64,000 nucleotides of DNA, from the NCBI GenBank assembly GCA_000151295.1, contig GG745345.1, forward strand, positions 105,202 to 169,201, read 5' to 3'. This document shows, piece after piece, positions 44,066 through 54,940 of this stretch. The position numbers and the translations under genes were made by a program. The notes beneath the pieces were generated by a model. The model worked only from the letters and a program-made list of their open reading frames with translations. It did no database searches and was not told the origin of the DNA. This stretch comes from Allomyces macrogynus ATCC 38327. Taxonomy: Eukaryota; Blastocladiomycota; Blastocladiomycetes; Blastocladiales; Blastocladiaceae. Each line of letters starts with the position of its first letter. The first letter of the stretch is position 1.

Positions 44066-44949
44066 ATGCAACCCGCGCGCAGGACCTCCGGCGACAGTAG
44101 CGACAGCGACGACGACGATGCGCCCGAGGCCGTGTCGCTGACAGCGTCCAAGGACCAGCACCGCACACGCGCGCGCGCCGAACGCGGCGCCGTAACCAGC
44201 GCAAAGCAAGCCGTCAAGGACCGGAATCGCGCGCGGGATGCGGCGATCAAAGCGCAGAAGCCCACGAGGGGAGCGAGCAAGACGACCGCGGCACCCGCTC
44301 CGGTCCCGGCACCGGCAAGTGACGTCGACGAGGATGTGAAGGAGGAGGGCGCCGAGGAGGAAAAGGATGGTGACGAGGAAGACGCGGACGCGGACGCGCT
44401 GCCGGCCGATTTCTTGCAGCAGTTGGCGGCACGAGAGGACGAGGACGAGGAAGAGGAAGAGGAAGATGTCGAGGATGACGGGTTCGTTTCCACCGTCTTG
44501 CTCCCCTTCGCACTCGACTACAGCCATCTGACCGATCGCTTCGCCTCCCGCCGCATAGTCCGCGCGCCACCATCGACATTGCCGCATCCAAGTCGTTCAA
44601 ATTCGACGACGACGACGAGTTCGACGACGACCTCATGGACCTCGACGACGACGACGATTCCCCTTCTTTGCCCGCGGGCCTCGAGGTGGTCGCACTCTCA
44701 AAACTCGCCGCGGCTGACGTGGCCACGCCGCCTATCGCGTCCGCTGCAAACTTTTTGGAAATGAGGTTGCGCAAGACGGCGCGCCGGCAGCCGATTTTGA
44801 ATTCGCTTTCGCGCACGGGCCAGCCGGCGTTGGATATGGCAGCGAAACCCGGGTTGGTGTCCGGCAGTAAGAGCGGGCGCGATTTGCGGTTGAAGAAGAC
44901 GAAGCGCGGGAAGAAGGGTGGCGTGGGGAAGGCCAAGGCGCGGAGGTAG
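44066..44949 (+). CDS. BUD21: BUD21/UTP16-like U3 snoRNP-associated protein
   Basis: Exons 44066-44481 and 44559-44949 (77-nt intron, GTTCGT...CATAG) give 268 residues. The N-terminal half is charged with Asp/Glu runs (EDEDEEEEEEDVEDD). The second exon continues with a [18 protein letters not shown] block and ends with the short conserved element ANFLEMRLRKTARRQPI and a Lys/Arg-rich tail (KKTKRGKKGG). Acidic stretches followed by an NF(L/I)-x-x-R-L element fit the U3_snoRNA_assoc (Utp16/Bud21) family of the small-subunit processome, but the match is short, so the assignment is tentative. Nucleolar localisation is expected from the tail. Confidence 0.6.
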
Positions 44950-45403
44950 ACGTGTGGGTGCGGAGAGGTGAATGGATGGATTTTTTGGGGATGCGCCACG
45001 ACTTGCGTTGATTGATTTAGCGACAATTGGCGTCTGTACGCTGGGGAGAAATGCGTTCATAATTTCAGCAACCTGTCGTCCCCTAGCAGAAACATCTTCA
45101 CAATTGCGGCAATCCATACGCAAGCGAGTACACTGGTGTGACACGACCATTTCCCCGAGCGCTGGGAGCACGGCACCATGGATGGATAGATGGAACTTGA
45201 ACCAGCACGCATGTCGACGTCGATTGCCTTCTGTGGCTGGTCATCATCAACAGCATCAACACAACACAAGAAACGAAAGCATCGCGCTTAGGCGCGAGAT
45301 TGGAGCCTGCATGTGAGCCTTCTCCTTGTGGTGATTTCAAGCGCCATGATCGGCCCATGAAGAAACACGACCCAACAGGGCCGCGGGAACTGTATGATAT
45401 TCA

Positions 45404-47442
45404 TTGCAAGCGACTCTTGCCAGTTGGTTTCATATCGAACGTCAAGTTGATACAAACATGGACCGGCCGAATCGGGATACCTGGAGCAGCGTTAGTGCTG
45501 CTGCCCGTTTTGTTGGCCGGAATGTGAGGCACTCGATATCACGGTTCTGGCAAACACAAGAAACACGCGGCCTACGACAGCATCTGCGGCCCACGACTCA
45601 TCTCATCACAACTTGCTGCAAAAGACGGGACATCATTTGCAATCACACGAAAACAATGGACCTGCTTCATTTCGCGCTCGCATCGTCCGCTTTTTTCGCT
45701 CCTGCGATTCACACTGCGCTGAGGCTTTATGCCAATGCGATTGACCTCATTCACTTCGATTTCAGCTCGTGAGGGTCAGTTGGACGTTTTCGTGCTGTTG
45801 GTCCCACTGACGCTGGCTATGTTGCGTGGTATCTTTGCCTGCCGCCACACAACGTTCAGCGGCACCTTGTGCCAGTTTTGAACCGCGAGAACAGCGGTTA
45901 TGTAACACCAGAAGTAAGCCAGTGGTGGTCGCTCGTGTGCGTTCCTGTTGAGCAGATCCGTTGCTTTCAATTTGTCGATACGCCATCTCGCATCGCCTTG
46001 ATGGTGCCACCCAACTGCAATTTGCTGACACTCTTGGGCTCTGTTTCGCGTCATGACTGGATGGACCTGCCAGCTGCCACTTTGACTGAGCTTCGTCTCT
46101 GCAACTTGAGAATGTCAATCGAGGATGCTGAGCGTCTTGCGGAGCGCCTGGCCACATCGAAGCTGCGCACTCTTGTCAATACAGTCGTCTTGAATAGCGA
46201 TCTGTTGGCTGTCGTTTTGAAGTCGTGCCAATTGACTCTGGTCCGCTTACATGTCGACTTGTCCATGATTGATCTGGTCACCATCGATCCCAACGGCGCA
46301 CCGATGAATGCCATTCTTGGCCTCATTCCACACCTTCAAGTGTTCAAGTTCACAGGCTTCCCAATCTCGCTGCTCAACTGTGTCCTGGCGGCTGTTGCGG
46401 GAGCGTCCAAACTGCGCAAGCTTTCTCTCTGTGGCTGGAGCTATGATCCAAATGTGCATCCCCTCCTCCTGGTTCAGCACCCGATTCCCAGTGCGCTCAG
46501 TGATCGCGTCCTTGACGAGTTTGCCTTCAGTTTTTCACCGGAAAAGCCGGGCGACGAGGCAATGACTGATGATGAGGAGATCGCGTTCCAAGTCTAGATC
46601 AGCGAGCTGCTCGATTGTTTTCCAGTTGCTACAACCCGGATAGACTTGGCCCTGCCAGTCTGGCCTCCCGATGTTGCAACTAGTCTTGCTCGATTCATGC
46701 ATCCTGACCTCAAGCTGTTGTCCCTAGGTTGCCAAGTGCGAATGGGCTGGGATAGCTGGGATTTCGTCGCGCCAATTCTGCTCCCACCTGGCCTCAAGTC
46801 ATTTGCTCTGACTTCCGGTTTCATGAAGGTTGACGAGTTTGGGCCTGAGCTGCCGAGTACGCTCCGCAACCTTGTCCTGGGATAATTTGACCACGGCCGA
46901 CTTTGCGCGCCTGACATTCCGCCGTCGATGAAAATTCTGAACCTCTTTGCTGGCGGATATGACTCGATGTCCGTGCTGCCACCACGCTTGAAAACGCTAT
47001 TCGTGTGTCTCAAGTCCGTCACCCGTGCTCGTCGAGTGGATTGGCGAGCTTTTGCCCGTAACCTTGTGCACGTTTTACTTGGAAGAAGGCGTTTTGATTT
47101 CTTCAATCAAGGGGGATTGGCCAGGCGCTGCTCGAGTGGGACCGCCGTCTTACCATGGCGACTGAGACTAGGAGCGAAATTGCTGAAGTCACCATCAATG
47201 GCGGGGTGGAGCGCGCAAACTTTGATTTTCTGAACGAGGTCGAGATGGGTGGGCGGATCAGGGTGTGTGCCTGGGGAGCTTTGCCACCCATACGCGACAA
47301 TTGTGACAATGCACGTTGGTTTGAATTGTTGAGAACCGTTGTGAGGAGCTTGCCTGATTATGAAAATCAAAGAAATAAACGGATCTCGAATGCAAATCGT
47401 TCCAACAAAACATGCAGCTCCTCCCAAAGTTCAGACGAATAA
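45404..47442 (+). pseudogene. F-box/LRR-like gene, copy A, three in-frame stops and one frameshift
   Basis: One reading frame covers 45404-47233 and is interrupted only by TGA (45770-45772), TAG (46595-46597) and TAA (46883-46885). Segments: LLHFALASSAFFAPAIHTAL (post-F-box signature), YVAWYLCLPPHN, then LRR-like ATLTELRLCNLRM, CQLTLVRLHVDLSM, LGLIPHLQVFKFTG, ASKLRKLSLCGW, DLKLLSLGCQVRM, LPSTLRNLVLG and SMKILNLFAGGY. Near 47.1 kb the frame shifts to LLEWDRRLTMATETRSEIAE, parallel to the C-terminus of copy B. Either three nonsense mutations or unrecognised introns or read-through explain the stops. I favour a young pseudogene. Confidence 0.7.
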
Positions 47443-47590
47443 TTGCCTGGCAGAGGCACTAAACCGTTGAAATTCAGCGTCACTCACTTGGCCTTCCATC
47501 ATGTTGAGGTTCGCTGACATCTTGAGAATGTTGATGATGCGCTTTTTTCATCCTCGACCAAACCTATGACCTTGATCATGACCTGTCAGA

Positions 47591-49468
47591 ATGAACGATG
47601 CTTTGCGCCTCAATATCCTCATTCGGCCCAGCACAACCGGCGGCTTCAAGCCGCAAGTCTCCTTCGGCGGCTTCAAGCCGCACGTCACCTTCAATCCACG
47701 ACCGCGCTCGGCCCCGGCCACGCTGCAGAGATCCATCTTTTCAAACCACGCCGCGACTCGTCGCAAAGAGTCCTCTTTCCCAACCTCTCATCACGGGTCT
47801 GCAGCAACAACGTCCTTGCTTACCCCCACCCGTCTCGATTTTGGCTGATCCTTCTACATCTTTGACTGAGGATGCGATGTAGCTACTTTCTCTCGACAAC
47901 ACGGCACCGCCGCCAGCACGCGCTCCAATCGAACAGCTTCCCATTGACGTGTTACTGGCTCTGTGCGACGCCATTCTCCACATGTTTGGCAAGGAGGGTG
48001 AGAAGAACGCCATGTGGCCTCTCCTTAAGTTTGCCGTCTCGTCGGCCTCATTTTTTGCTCCAGCTGTCGAGATGGCACTGCACTACGCTGTCGCCAACGC
48101 TCACGTGAAGTTGATTGACCTCCCAAACGGGGCCGAGCTCATCTGCTCGCACGATAACATTGGCGCTCTTGTCCGTCTTGGCACCAGCGATTTGTACTTG
48201 TGCCTCATTCCGTACTACGCCCGCGAGGGTGTTGTGGATCGCAATAGGTCGCTTGTGCGCGCCCATGTTGACCGAATCTGGTACGTTGAATTGTTGGGTC
48301 AAGAGGGCGTGCGGGTCCCGGCGTATTGGGATCGCACTCGCGCCGCACCTCCCGTTCGGCTTGCGCCAGCTCGAGATCGTTCATCTTACCTACAAGAGCG
48401 ATGCAGCACTGGCTGCCGTCTTGTATGGGTGTCCCAATGGGCTGACGCGGCTCATCATTACTCCTGACTCGCCCATTGAGGACTTTGACATGATTCGCGA
48501 GCAAAGCATAATGGCCCTTGTTGAGCTGCTCCAGCGCTCATTTTCTCGCGCCGTTGGTGCACCAGGTTCGGCCAGTCATTGATGCTCTTGCTCGCTCACC
48601 AGCGCAACTCCAAGTGCTAAAGGTTGATGTTCAGGCGCAGGACAATGGCGGCACTTTTGAACCTGCCATGGGGCTTCGCGGCCGCCAAGTCGATTATCTT
48701 GATCATTCCGCTCAACTTGGACGCTGACATTATGGCCGACAAAGTGGCTCGAACGACATTTGCTCGTGTTGCTGCAGCGTTTCTCGACTATGCCCTCGGC
48801 CCCTGTGCAGCTCACCTTTTATCCATTCCGATTTGAACAGCTGATGTGGCGATGCGCGCTGCGTGGGTTGTGCGCCTAACTATCGGTCGCGCACCCTCCA
48901 CACGGCACTTCATGGCATCGCGCGCATCCCATCCTATACGGAAATCGCCAGCATCCTGCCTCATTTGTCGCTCGCGACGCTCAACTTGTGCGGCATGTTT
49001 GTCAGAGGCGCATTTGACTTTCTCCACCCGAAACTTCCCTCAAAGTTCCGTGTTCTTGACCTGAGCCGGAACTACTTGACTCCAACCGACGTCTTGACAA
49101 GGCTCGCGATCCCAAGGTCGGTGCGCACGCTGCGGATCTCGCAAAACCTGCTCGCGACGACCTCAAAGCTGCCGCCGCATCCCCAAATTCTCGATGACGC
49201 ATGCAGTCCATTCGACGACAATGGCGAATGGCTCCGGCACGTCCTCCCCACGACAGTACACGCGTTGAATTTCAGGCACCAGATGGGGGCGAGTGACACG
49301 ACGGGTTCTGCTTTGATCGAGTGGGAGCGATGCACTCAGGAGTTTGATGGCCGCGTGCCGCCTAGAGTGAAGGTGGTCGTCCAGGCCGTGGCGGGTGCAC
49401 CCATGTCACAGGGTATGCGCAAGCGGTTGACAGAGAGTCGCGTTCTCTTGATTGAGCTCTGGTCGTGA
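47591..49468 (+). pseudogene. F-box/LRR-like gene, copy B, several frameshifts
   Basis: An N-terminal piece (47591-47848) contains a duplicated GGFKP motif (TGGFKPQVSFGGFKPHV). A probable intron ends at 47880 (GATGTAG). Then PIEQLPIDVLLALCDAILHM (F-box-like) leads to LLKFAVSSASFFAPAVEMAL. Coding-like sequence then moves through at least three frames: HLPFGLRQLEIVHLTYKSDA to about 48580, RPVIDALARSPAQLQVLKVD to about 48690, and KSIILIIPLNLDADIM to 48836. It finishes with a long open frame (48863-49468) with LSLATLNLCGMF, KFRVLDLSRNYLTPTDVL and a C-terminus FDGRVPPRVKVVVQAVAG. Single-base indels, real or sequencing errors, best explain the shifts. Confidence 0.7.
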
Positions 49469-50877
49469 ACGATCCGGGCACCATCGCGCCCAGGACGATC
49501 TGTCTTTATGGTTTCCTCAAGGCGGCGGCGCGCGGCGGTGCGCGGTCGATTGGACAGACGACAGCACGGCAAGAGTAACTAAATGCCACGGTTGATGTCT
49601 GGCCCAGAGGTAACAAGATTATTTATCAATCATTGACGACATGAAGGACCTCTCAATCGTTGAAGAGACCCGTCCAGGCCTCTGCAGTCACTCACAAACG
49701 AGTTTGGCGACAGCGGCCTGGTCGGATTGCGCTGTAATTTTGATGCAGATAATCATGCTCGGCCAAGACAATCAAAATTGTCGGCGAGGTGGCCGTCAGC
49801 AGCGAGCCGGAAAGAGACAACGACTCTATCCATGAGGTGGCCAACTATGAGCCTTGCACGTCGCTCTGGTTAAAATGTAAGAACGATCCATGCATGCTGC
49901 TATCCACGGCCGATTCCATTGGCAACCCATCTCATCCGGTCCGCGCGTACCCGGCATAGTACTGCTCCACGTTTCACGTGCCAACGCACGGTACAAGGCT
50001 CCTATCGCACCGCCCAGTCCTGCAATCCGCTCCGTGACCTTGAAGACCGCATAATCAGCCGCTTTAGCATTGGGGAAGGCAGCTCAGGCTCCACAACAAC
50101 AGCGAGCAAACAGAATGATGCAGTGTCGAATTGAACTTAACCTCTACAAACCACCGCCGCAAAATGGCAACTCAAAGGACCAAATCAAGCGCCACCTGGC
50201 GAGCAACACGCCGCGGCTGCCAGACCCGCAACAGGGGAACTGGACCTGGCAATCAATGATAACAGGTGGGAGGTCCCAGGGGATGACCGTCGTAGCAGCA
50301 ATTTTCGCAAATGCCGCACTTGGTGCCGCAAGTATGGCAAATAGATTCGCACCGCGCTTCTTCCATGGCGGGCAAAGCGTCTCAGTCCCGCCCTCACCAT
50401 TGGACTTGGCCAGGTTGATCCCCTCGACGGCTTCAAACTTGGCGCCCATGGCGCACAGCACCTTAGGCTGGCGGTAGTCCTGAGCAAAGAGCTGCATCCA
50501 CAGCGCCGGCCGTGAGGGCGCGTGTGTGCAAGCCATACGCGGTGGGCGACAGCCGGTGCGTGTGCCACGCCAAATCAATCGTCATGGTCGGAACGAGCGA
50601 CGTCGACACCCGTGTCGCCATCGCCGCCAGGATCTTGAACGCTCACGTGCACACCGATAAGTTCGGCCGCAGCGACAACAGGACCAAGTAAAGTCGAAAC
50701 CTCAGCTCATGCCACACCAATCTTTGATCCCAGGCAGCGACATCCTCACCAACGGCTTCATTCGTCCCGACTCACGCTCACCCACGACCAGGCGGCAACA
50801 ACAAGTTGTGGCATTGCCAAGGACCAAGTATCGCCTTCTTCCTCGGGCAAGTTGAAGTCACGTCGGCTTGACAAGTC
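49469..50877. other. accessory intergenic region with relic coding sequence
   Basis: No intact gene. On the minus strand 50500-50430 reads LFAQDYRQPKVLCAMGAKFE, similar to FGEDYFDP..SCALGAKYK at 15.74 kb. The flanking frame (50144-50578) is open but not otherwise recognisable. Confidence 0.4.
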
Positions 50878-52551
50878 ATGATGAACAGCAACAACAGCCA
50901 TGTCCACAGCGACAGCAGGACTGGCAGCAGCGTCGCCACAACCATCAGTGGACCAAGCGCGAATCGGCCAAGCGCAACCCAACCCAAGTTGCCGTGGGAG
51001 CTGATTGGGGCGATCCTCGTTACTGTCGTGGTCGATCATTACCCGTCACCGCGCGACGATTTTTTTGCGCCGTCCTTGGCTGACGCCAGGGTCGAGAACG
51101 AGCTGCGCCAGTACCTCTACGTTGCCCGCGGCCTCCCGCGCGTCCACCGTGCCATTGTTGAGCGCTTCCCCGGGTGCGCCGTGCAGTGCGCCGTTGCTGA
51201 CGGACGTGTCGACCGGCTCCAAGTTTACGCCGCCGTCGACCCGACCATGGCCCTCAATGCGAGGCAACTCGGCCACGCGGTGCACGTAGCCGTGCGGCGT
51301 GGCGACACGGCCGTCTTGCAGTGGCTATTTGGCCGACCGGACGCGGGAAAACTGCGCTTGATGATCGAGAACTCCACTGCGACAGGGCTCATCGAGGCCG
51401 CGGCGCGTAGTGATGTCCCGTTTTGCGAATGGTGGCTCAAGTCTGCCGCGCCGTACACGCGCAGCGAAGCGCGCGGCGCCATGGTCAAAGCACTCGACAC
51501 GGCCGCGCGGCTCGGCCACACGCGCGTGCTCGAGTGGTGGGTGCAGAATGGGTTCGCGGTCGCGAAATACACGTCGCGGCTTGTGTGCACCGCGTCTGCG
51601 CACGGCAGGATTGAGGCGCTCGAGTGGATTGTGCTCGCCGGGCTCCCAATCCAGCAGAGCACTGATGCGATGGATATGGCGAGCGCGCACGGTCACATTG
51701 GCGTGCTTGAGTGGTGGTGCGACGCGCTTGCACGAGGTGTCATTCAAAAGCTCCCGTTCCAGGCGCCCATGACCAAGGCGACCGCCAATGGCCATGTTCA
51801 CGTGCTCGATTGGTGGTGGACAAGATTTGGATGTGTGCCGTCGCCCAAGGACCGCGATCATGGCGCTGTCACTGCCGGTCGGAAGGGCACGCTCGAGGTT
51901 CTCGACTGGTGGCTCGCAGACAAGAACCGCTGGAGCAGCGAGAGCTTGTCAGTCATGAGCGTGGGCCTCAAACGGGCGCTCCTGGACAACCACGTCACCG
52001 TCTTGGAGCGATGGAAACGGCTGGTCGTCGAGTCGCACGCCGCCGCCAACCAAGCAGCGTCGTTTGTTCCGCCCCTGTCCTGGTGGGCCGACTGCGAGCA
52101 CGGTTTCTCCCCGACCACCGGTGCAAGCGTGGCCGACTTTGTGAGCGCAAGTCGAAACGGCGCCATCGACGCGATGCGGTGGTGGGTCGCGCACAAGCTG
52201 CCGTTCATGTACTCGCCCAAAGCCATTGATTGCGCGAGCCAAGCCGGGCATGTGGCCGTCCTTGACTGGTGGCTGCACGAGTCGGGCGTCGAGCCACTCT
52301 ACACAGCCGCCGCGCTCGCCAACGCGTCGCGCAAGGGCCGCGTGGAAGTTTTGGAATGGTGGACACGGTCAGGGCTGCCGCTCAAGTACACGGATGACAC
52401 GCGGAGGGACGGGATCGAGTCGGGCACTGATGGCATCGCGATCTGGTGGAGAAGCTCAGAGATGCCACCATCAGTTTCAGTTGAAGTGGAGTGCCTGCCA
52501 AAGATCGTCAAGGCATTTGAGAGCGACGTGGGTGGAGAGAAGTCTGAGTGA
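50878..52551 (+). CDS. F-box-like N-terminus plus 'WW' ankyrin-like repeat protein
   Basis: Intact 557-codon intronless frame. After a Ser/Asn-rich leader, residues 36-60 (QPKLPWELIGAIL) look like a degenerate F-box. From about residue 135 to 530 there are roughly a dozen repeats of 30-40 residues, each with a helix pair and a VLEWW-type core: VLQWLFG (146), FCEWWLK (182), VLEWWVQ (217), ALEWIVL (247), VLEWWCD (276), VLDWWWT (309), VLDWWLA (341), AMRWWVA (432), VLDWWLH (461) and VLEWWTR (491), often preceded by A-x-x-G-H/R. These are ankyrin-related. By analogy such proteins are substrate adaptors, but that is inference. It is the only intact member of the accessory block at 45-54 kb. Confidence 0.75.
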   Translation: MMNSNNSHVHSDSRTGSSVATTISGPSANRPSATQPKLPWELIGAILVTVVVDHYPSPRDDFFAPSLADARVENELRQYLYVARGLPRVHRAIVERFPGCAVQCAVADGRVDRLQVYAAVDPTMALNARQLGHAVHVAVRRGDTAVLQWLFGRPDAGKLRLMIENSTATGLIEAAARSDVPFCEWWLKSAAPYTRSEARGAMVKALDTAARLGHTRVLEWWVQNGFAVAKYTSRLVCTASAHGRIEALEWIVLAGLPIQQSTDAMDMASAHGHIGVLEWWCDALARGVIQKLPFQAPMTKATANGHVHVLDWWWTRFGCVPSPKDRDHGAVTAGRKGTLEVLDWWLADKNRWSSESLSVMSVGLKRALLDNHVTVLERWKRLVVESHAAANQAASFVPPLSWWADCEHGFSPTTGASVADFVSASRNGAIDAMRWWVAHKLPFMYSPKAIDCASQAGHVAVLDWWLHESGVEPLYTAAALANASRKGRVEVLEWWTRSGLPLKYTDDTRRDGIESGTDGIAIWWRSSEMPPSVSVEVECLPKIVKAFESDVGGEKSE

Positions 52552-52804
52552 GAATTGTTGGGACAGGGTTGTTTTGCTTTTGAATCTGTCGCTCGAATGA
52601 CACTTCCTCCATTTCCATGTTGGCGCTTGCTGCTCGCAGGAAGCGTCAATCATCTCATCCGACCCTCGCGGACTTGAAGGCATCGGGACATCAACCCCTC
52701 TGCATAATGATGAGTTACAGATGATTCCTTGGTCATATCAGCAACATTCTTTGTTGATGTGATTGTATGGTTGTGCAGCTGTGCGTTCCTGAGAAAATGT
52801 TGGC

Positions 52805-54305
52805 TTGGATCGTTCCGCACTCATGTCGAATCCAAAACGTCAACGGCCTGACAGCGGCAACACACGCGGCTCAGAAAACTTGCTCTTGGATAAAAACAGA
52901 TTTTCGTCATTACCACCACGTACTCGCCGCGGGGTGGGCGTTGTTGCAAATGTTTGGCGGCAAGCCACGGCGAGTTGGCGGCAGATGCGGAGAACTCTTG
53001 CTGCTGCTTCTTGCTGCGGAGCAAGTCCTTGCTGCCAGTTGGCATCACTTCACCACACCTGCATGCATGTCGGCGCAAGTCCCTGGTTCGCCGCAATCAT
53101 GGACCGCCGCGATTGGCGACAGACACCAACGGACGACGACCAAGTGGATCAGATCTGCAGCGAGCACTAGCATTCGAAATGAATGAGAGGTCGCACTGCC
53201 TTGCTTGACAACGTAGTGCCAACGGGCGGTCACGTCTCGATTCTTCCTCCCCACAACGTTGCCCTCGACTAAATCTGGTATAACACCATCCACCCATCGC
53301 CCAGCATGCGGGCGTTGACGCGCTTGTCCACTTCGCACTTGCTTCACCAAATGTTTGCAGACCAGCCCTTCGCGCCGCCCTGTACTATGCCCGCGGTATC
53401 GAATATACCAGTGACCACGTCCAGTTCCCTGTTAACGGCGAGACGATTCCGCTGAAATTCAAGGACGCGTTTGGGGGTCTGACCTTTGTGCAACGACCAG
53501 GCAAGCTCAAGAGGCAGTGGTACTTGATCATGCTGTTGCGTAATGCTGATGGTCAACCAATACCATTGAATGACGGCGACGGGTGGGTCGGTGATCAGGC
53601 CCGGTCTCTTCTGCCTGCATCAGCTCGTCATCTCAACTCGATTCGCCCCGTGTATGTTTTGAGCAGCGCCGGCGGACCCGAAATGTTGTTGTGGTGCACA
53701 TCATTGACCGTCAAGAGGAGCGTTTGGGCGGAACGTACGGATTGGAGTACTGTGCCGCGCGCACGCACGCACATGGCGCTGAGCGCGCGACGAGTTGTGC
53801 CAGAAGATGTGACTAAGGTGACACTGGCAGCCTCACAGCTCGAGATTACGTTTGAGTAAGCGCTCGCAAATCAAATCGCCTCGCCAACAGCACTCGCAAC
53901 ACCCAACCGGATTTGCTCAAACCCAACCTCGACGCGACGCAGCGTCCGGGTCTCGTTATTTGCGCGCGCCGAGCCCCATTCTGAATGCTTCAATGTCGTG
54001 GCCAGCGATGCTGAAGACACTCCACTTGCGCTCATGCGCGTTGCCGCACGATCGGCATGGGTCAAGGTGCTGCCCCTCAACGTGAACAACATTGCACTGG
54101 ATTAGTGCCGTGTAGCCGATCCTGATGCTCAAGCGCAGGCCCTGCTCGGGTGGGGCAAGATGCACGCAGAGAAGCGACTGTCTCGTGCCAAGTTGTGGGT
54201 GATGTTCAGCAGTAGCGGTGACAGGAAACTTTTGAGGGTAATTGCGGAAGAGCTCCAGGCGTCGGCGCATTTCGCGTTTGAGGCGTCGTCTGACGGTTAC
54301 TTTTG
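52805..54305 (+). pseudogene. F-box/LRR-like gene, copy C, fragmentary
   Basis: The clearest part is an open stretch 53305-53859 that starts DALVHFALASPNVCRPALRA and continues ALYYARGIEYTSDHVQF, QWYLIMLLRNADG and VTKVTLAASQLEITFE. HFALAS...PAL..ALYYA is the same signature as copies A and B. The stop at 53857-53859 is followed by further coding-like pieces in other frames (ECFNVVASDAEDTPLALMRV; AQALLGWGKMHAEKRLSRAK) to about 54305. Upstream pieces from 52805 have no clear frame. Probably truncated and frameshifted. Confidence 0.55.
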
Positions 54306-54806
54306 ACCGTATTCGGTGAGCAGCCGGTCGGTAGGGCGGTGACGGATGATGTTTGGCCGCGGTGAAGTGATAATTTTGATGGTTTCGATAAACGTTCCTT
54401 TTGTCGGCCTGGGTTGGTGTTGACGTTGGTCAGGAGCCCAACCGGGCCCGAATCGTCGCCGATCCCGCAGGCGAGCATCTCGATGCACGGTCGGTGCGGG
54501 CGCCGAGCGCCTGGTCAACATTAGCGGTTGGGCCAGATCGGACGCGAGACGTGTGGTGATTTTGCACGTGCTGGAGATCAAAGATTGCGAGACATTTTCT
54601 TTTGAAATATTTTGACAGCATCGCGCCGCTTTGCTGTGATGAGAGACTACCTCATCACCATGACGAACAGCGCAGCCCCGATGCTCGATCGCCCGTGACG
54701 ACTTGTCGCATCCTTGTTGGCGCGAGGCATGCTTGCTGTTGTGCGACCAACTGGGCACGCGCTTTGAAGCGAAGGTCGTTCAACGATGGCCACCCAAACG
54801 GCCTGG

Positions 54807-54814
54807 TATAAAAA
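54807..54814 (+). promoter_or_regulatory. TATA-box-like element of the ATP-grasp gene
   Basis: TATAAAAA lies 127 nt upstream of the start codon at 54941. It is followed by a pyrimidine-rich stretch (CTCTCC, CACTCTCCGCACTC) typical of a fungal initiator region. Position and sequence fit a core promoter. Confidence 0.55.
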
Positions 54815-54940
54815 TCGGGACGTCCCCATGGCGATCCGTCCTCTCCAGCGTCGCTTCGATCCGTTGCTCCTTCACTCTCCGCACTCTTTACCAAGCCCAT
54901 TTCTCCAGCCGATCTCGACCCCACTTCCTCGCCGTTCACG

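Noticed and set aside
41876..44587. 903-codon open frame on the minus strand
   Set aside because: Antisense to the SAP-domain gene; its Ala/Gly/Ser-rich translation mirrors the biased codons of the plus-strand protein and has no family features.
50144..50578. 144-codon minus-strand frame as a gene
   Set aside because: Only a 20-residue stretch resembles anything (the 15.74-kb relic); no start, no domain. Kept only as a relic note.
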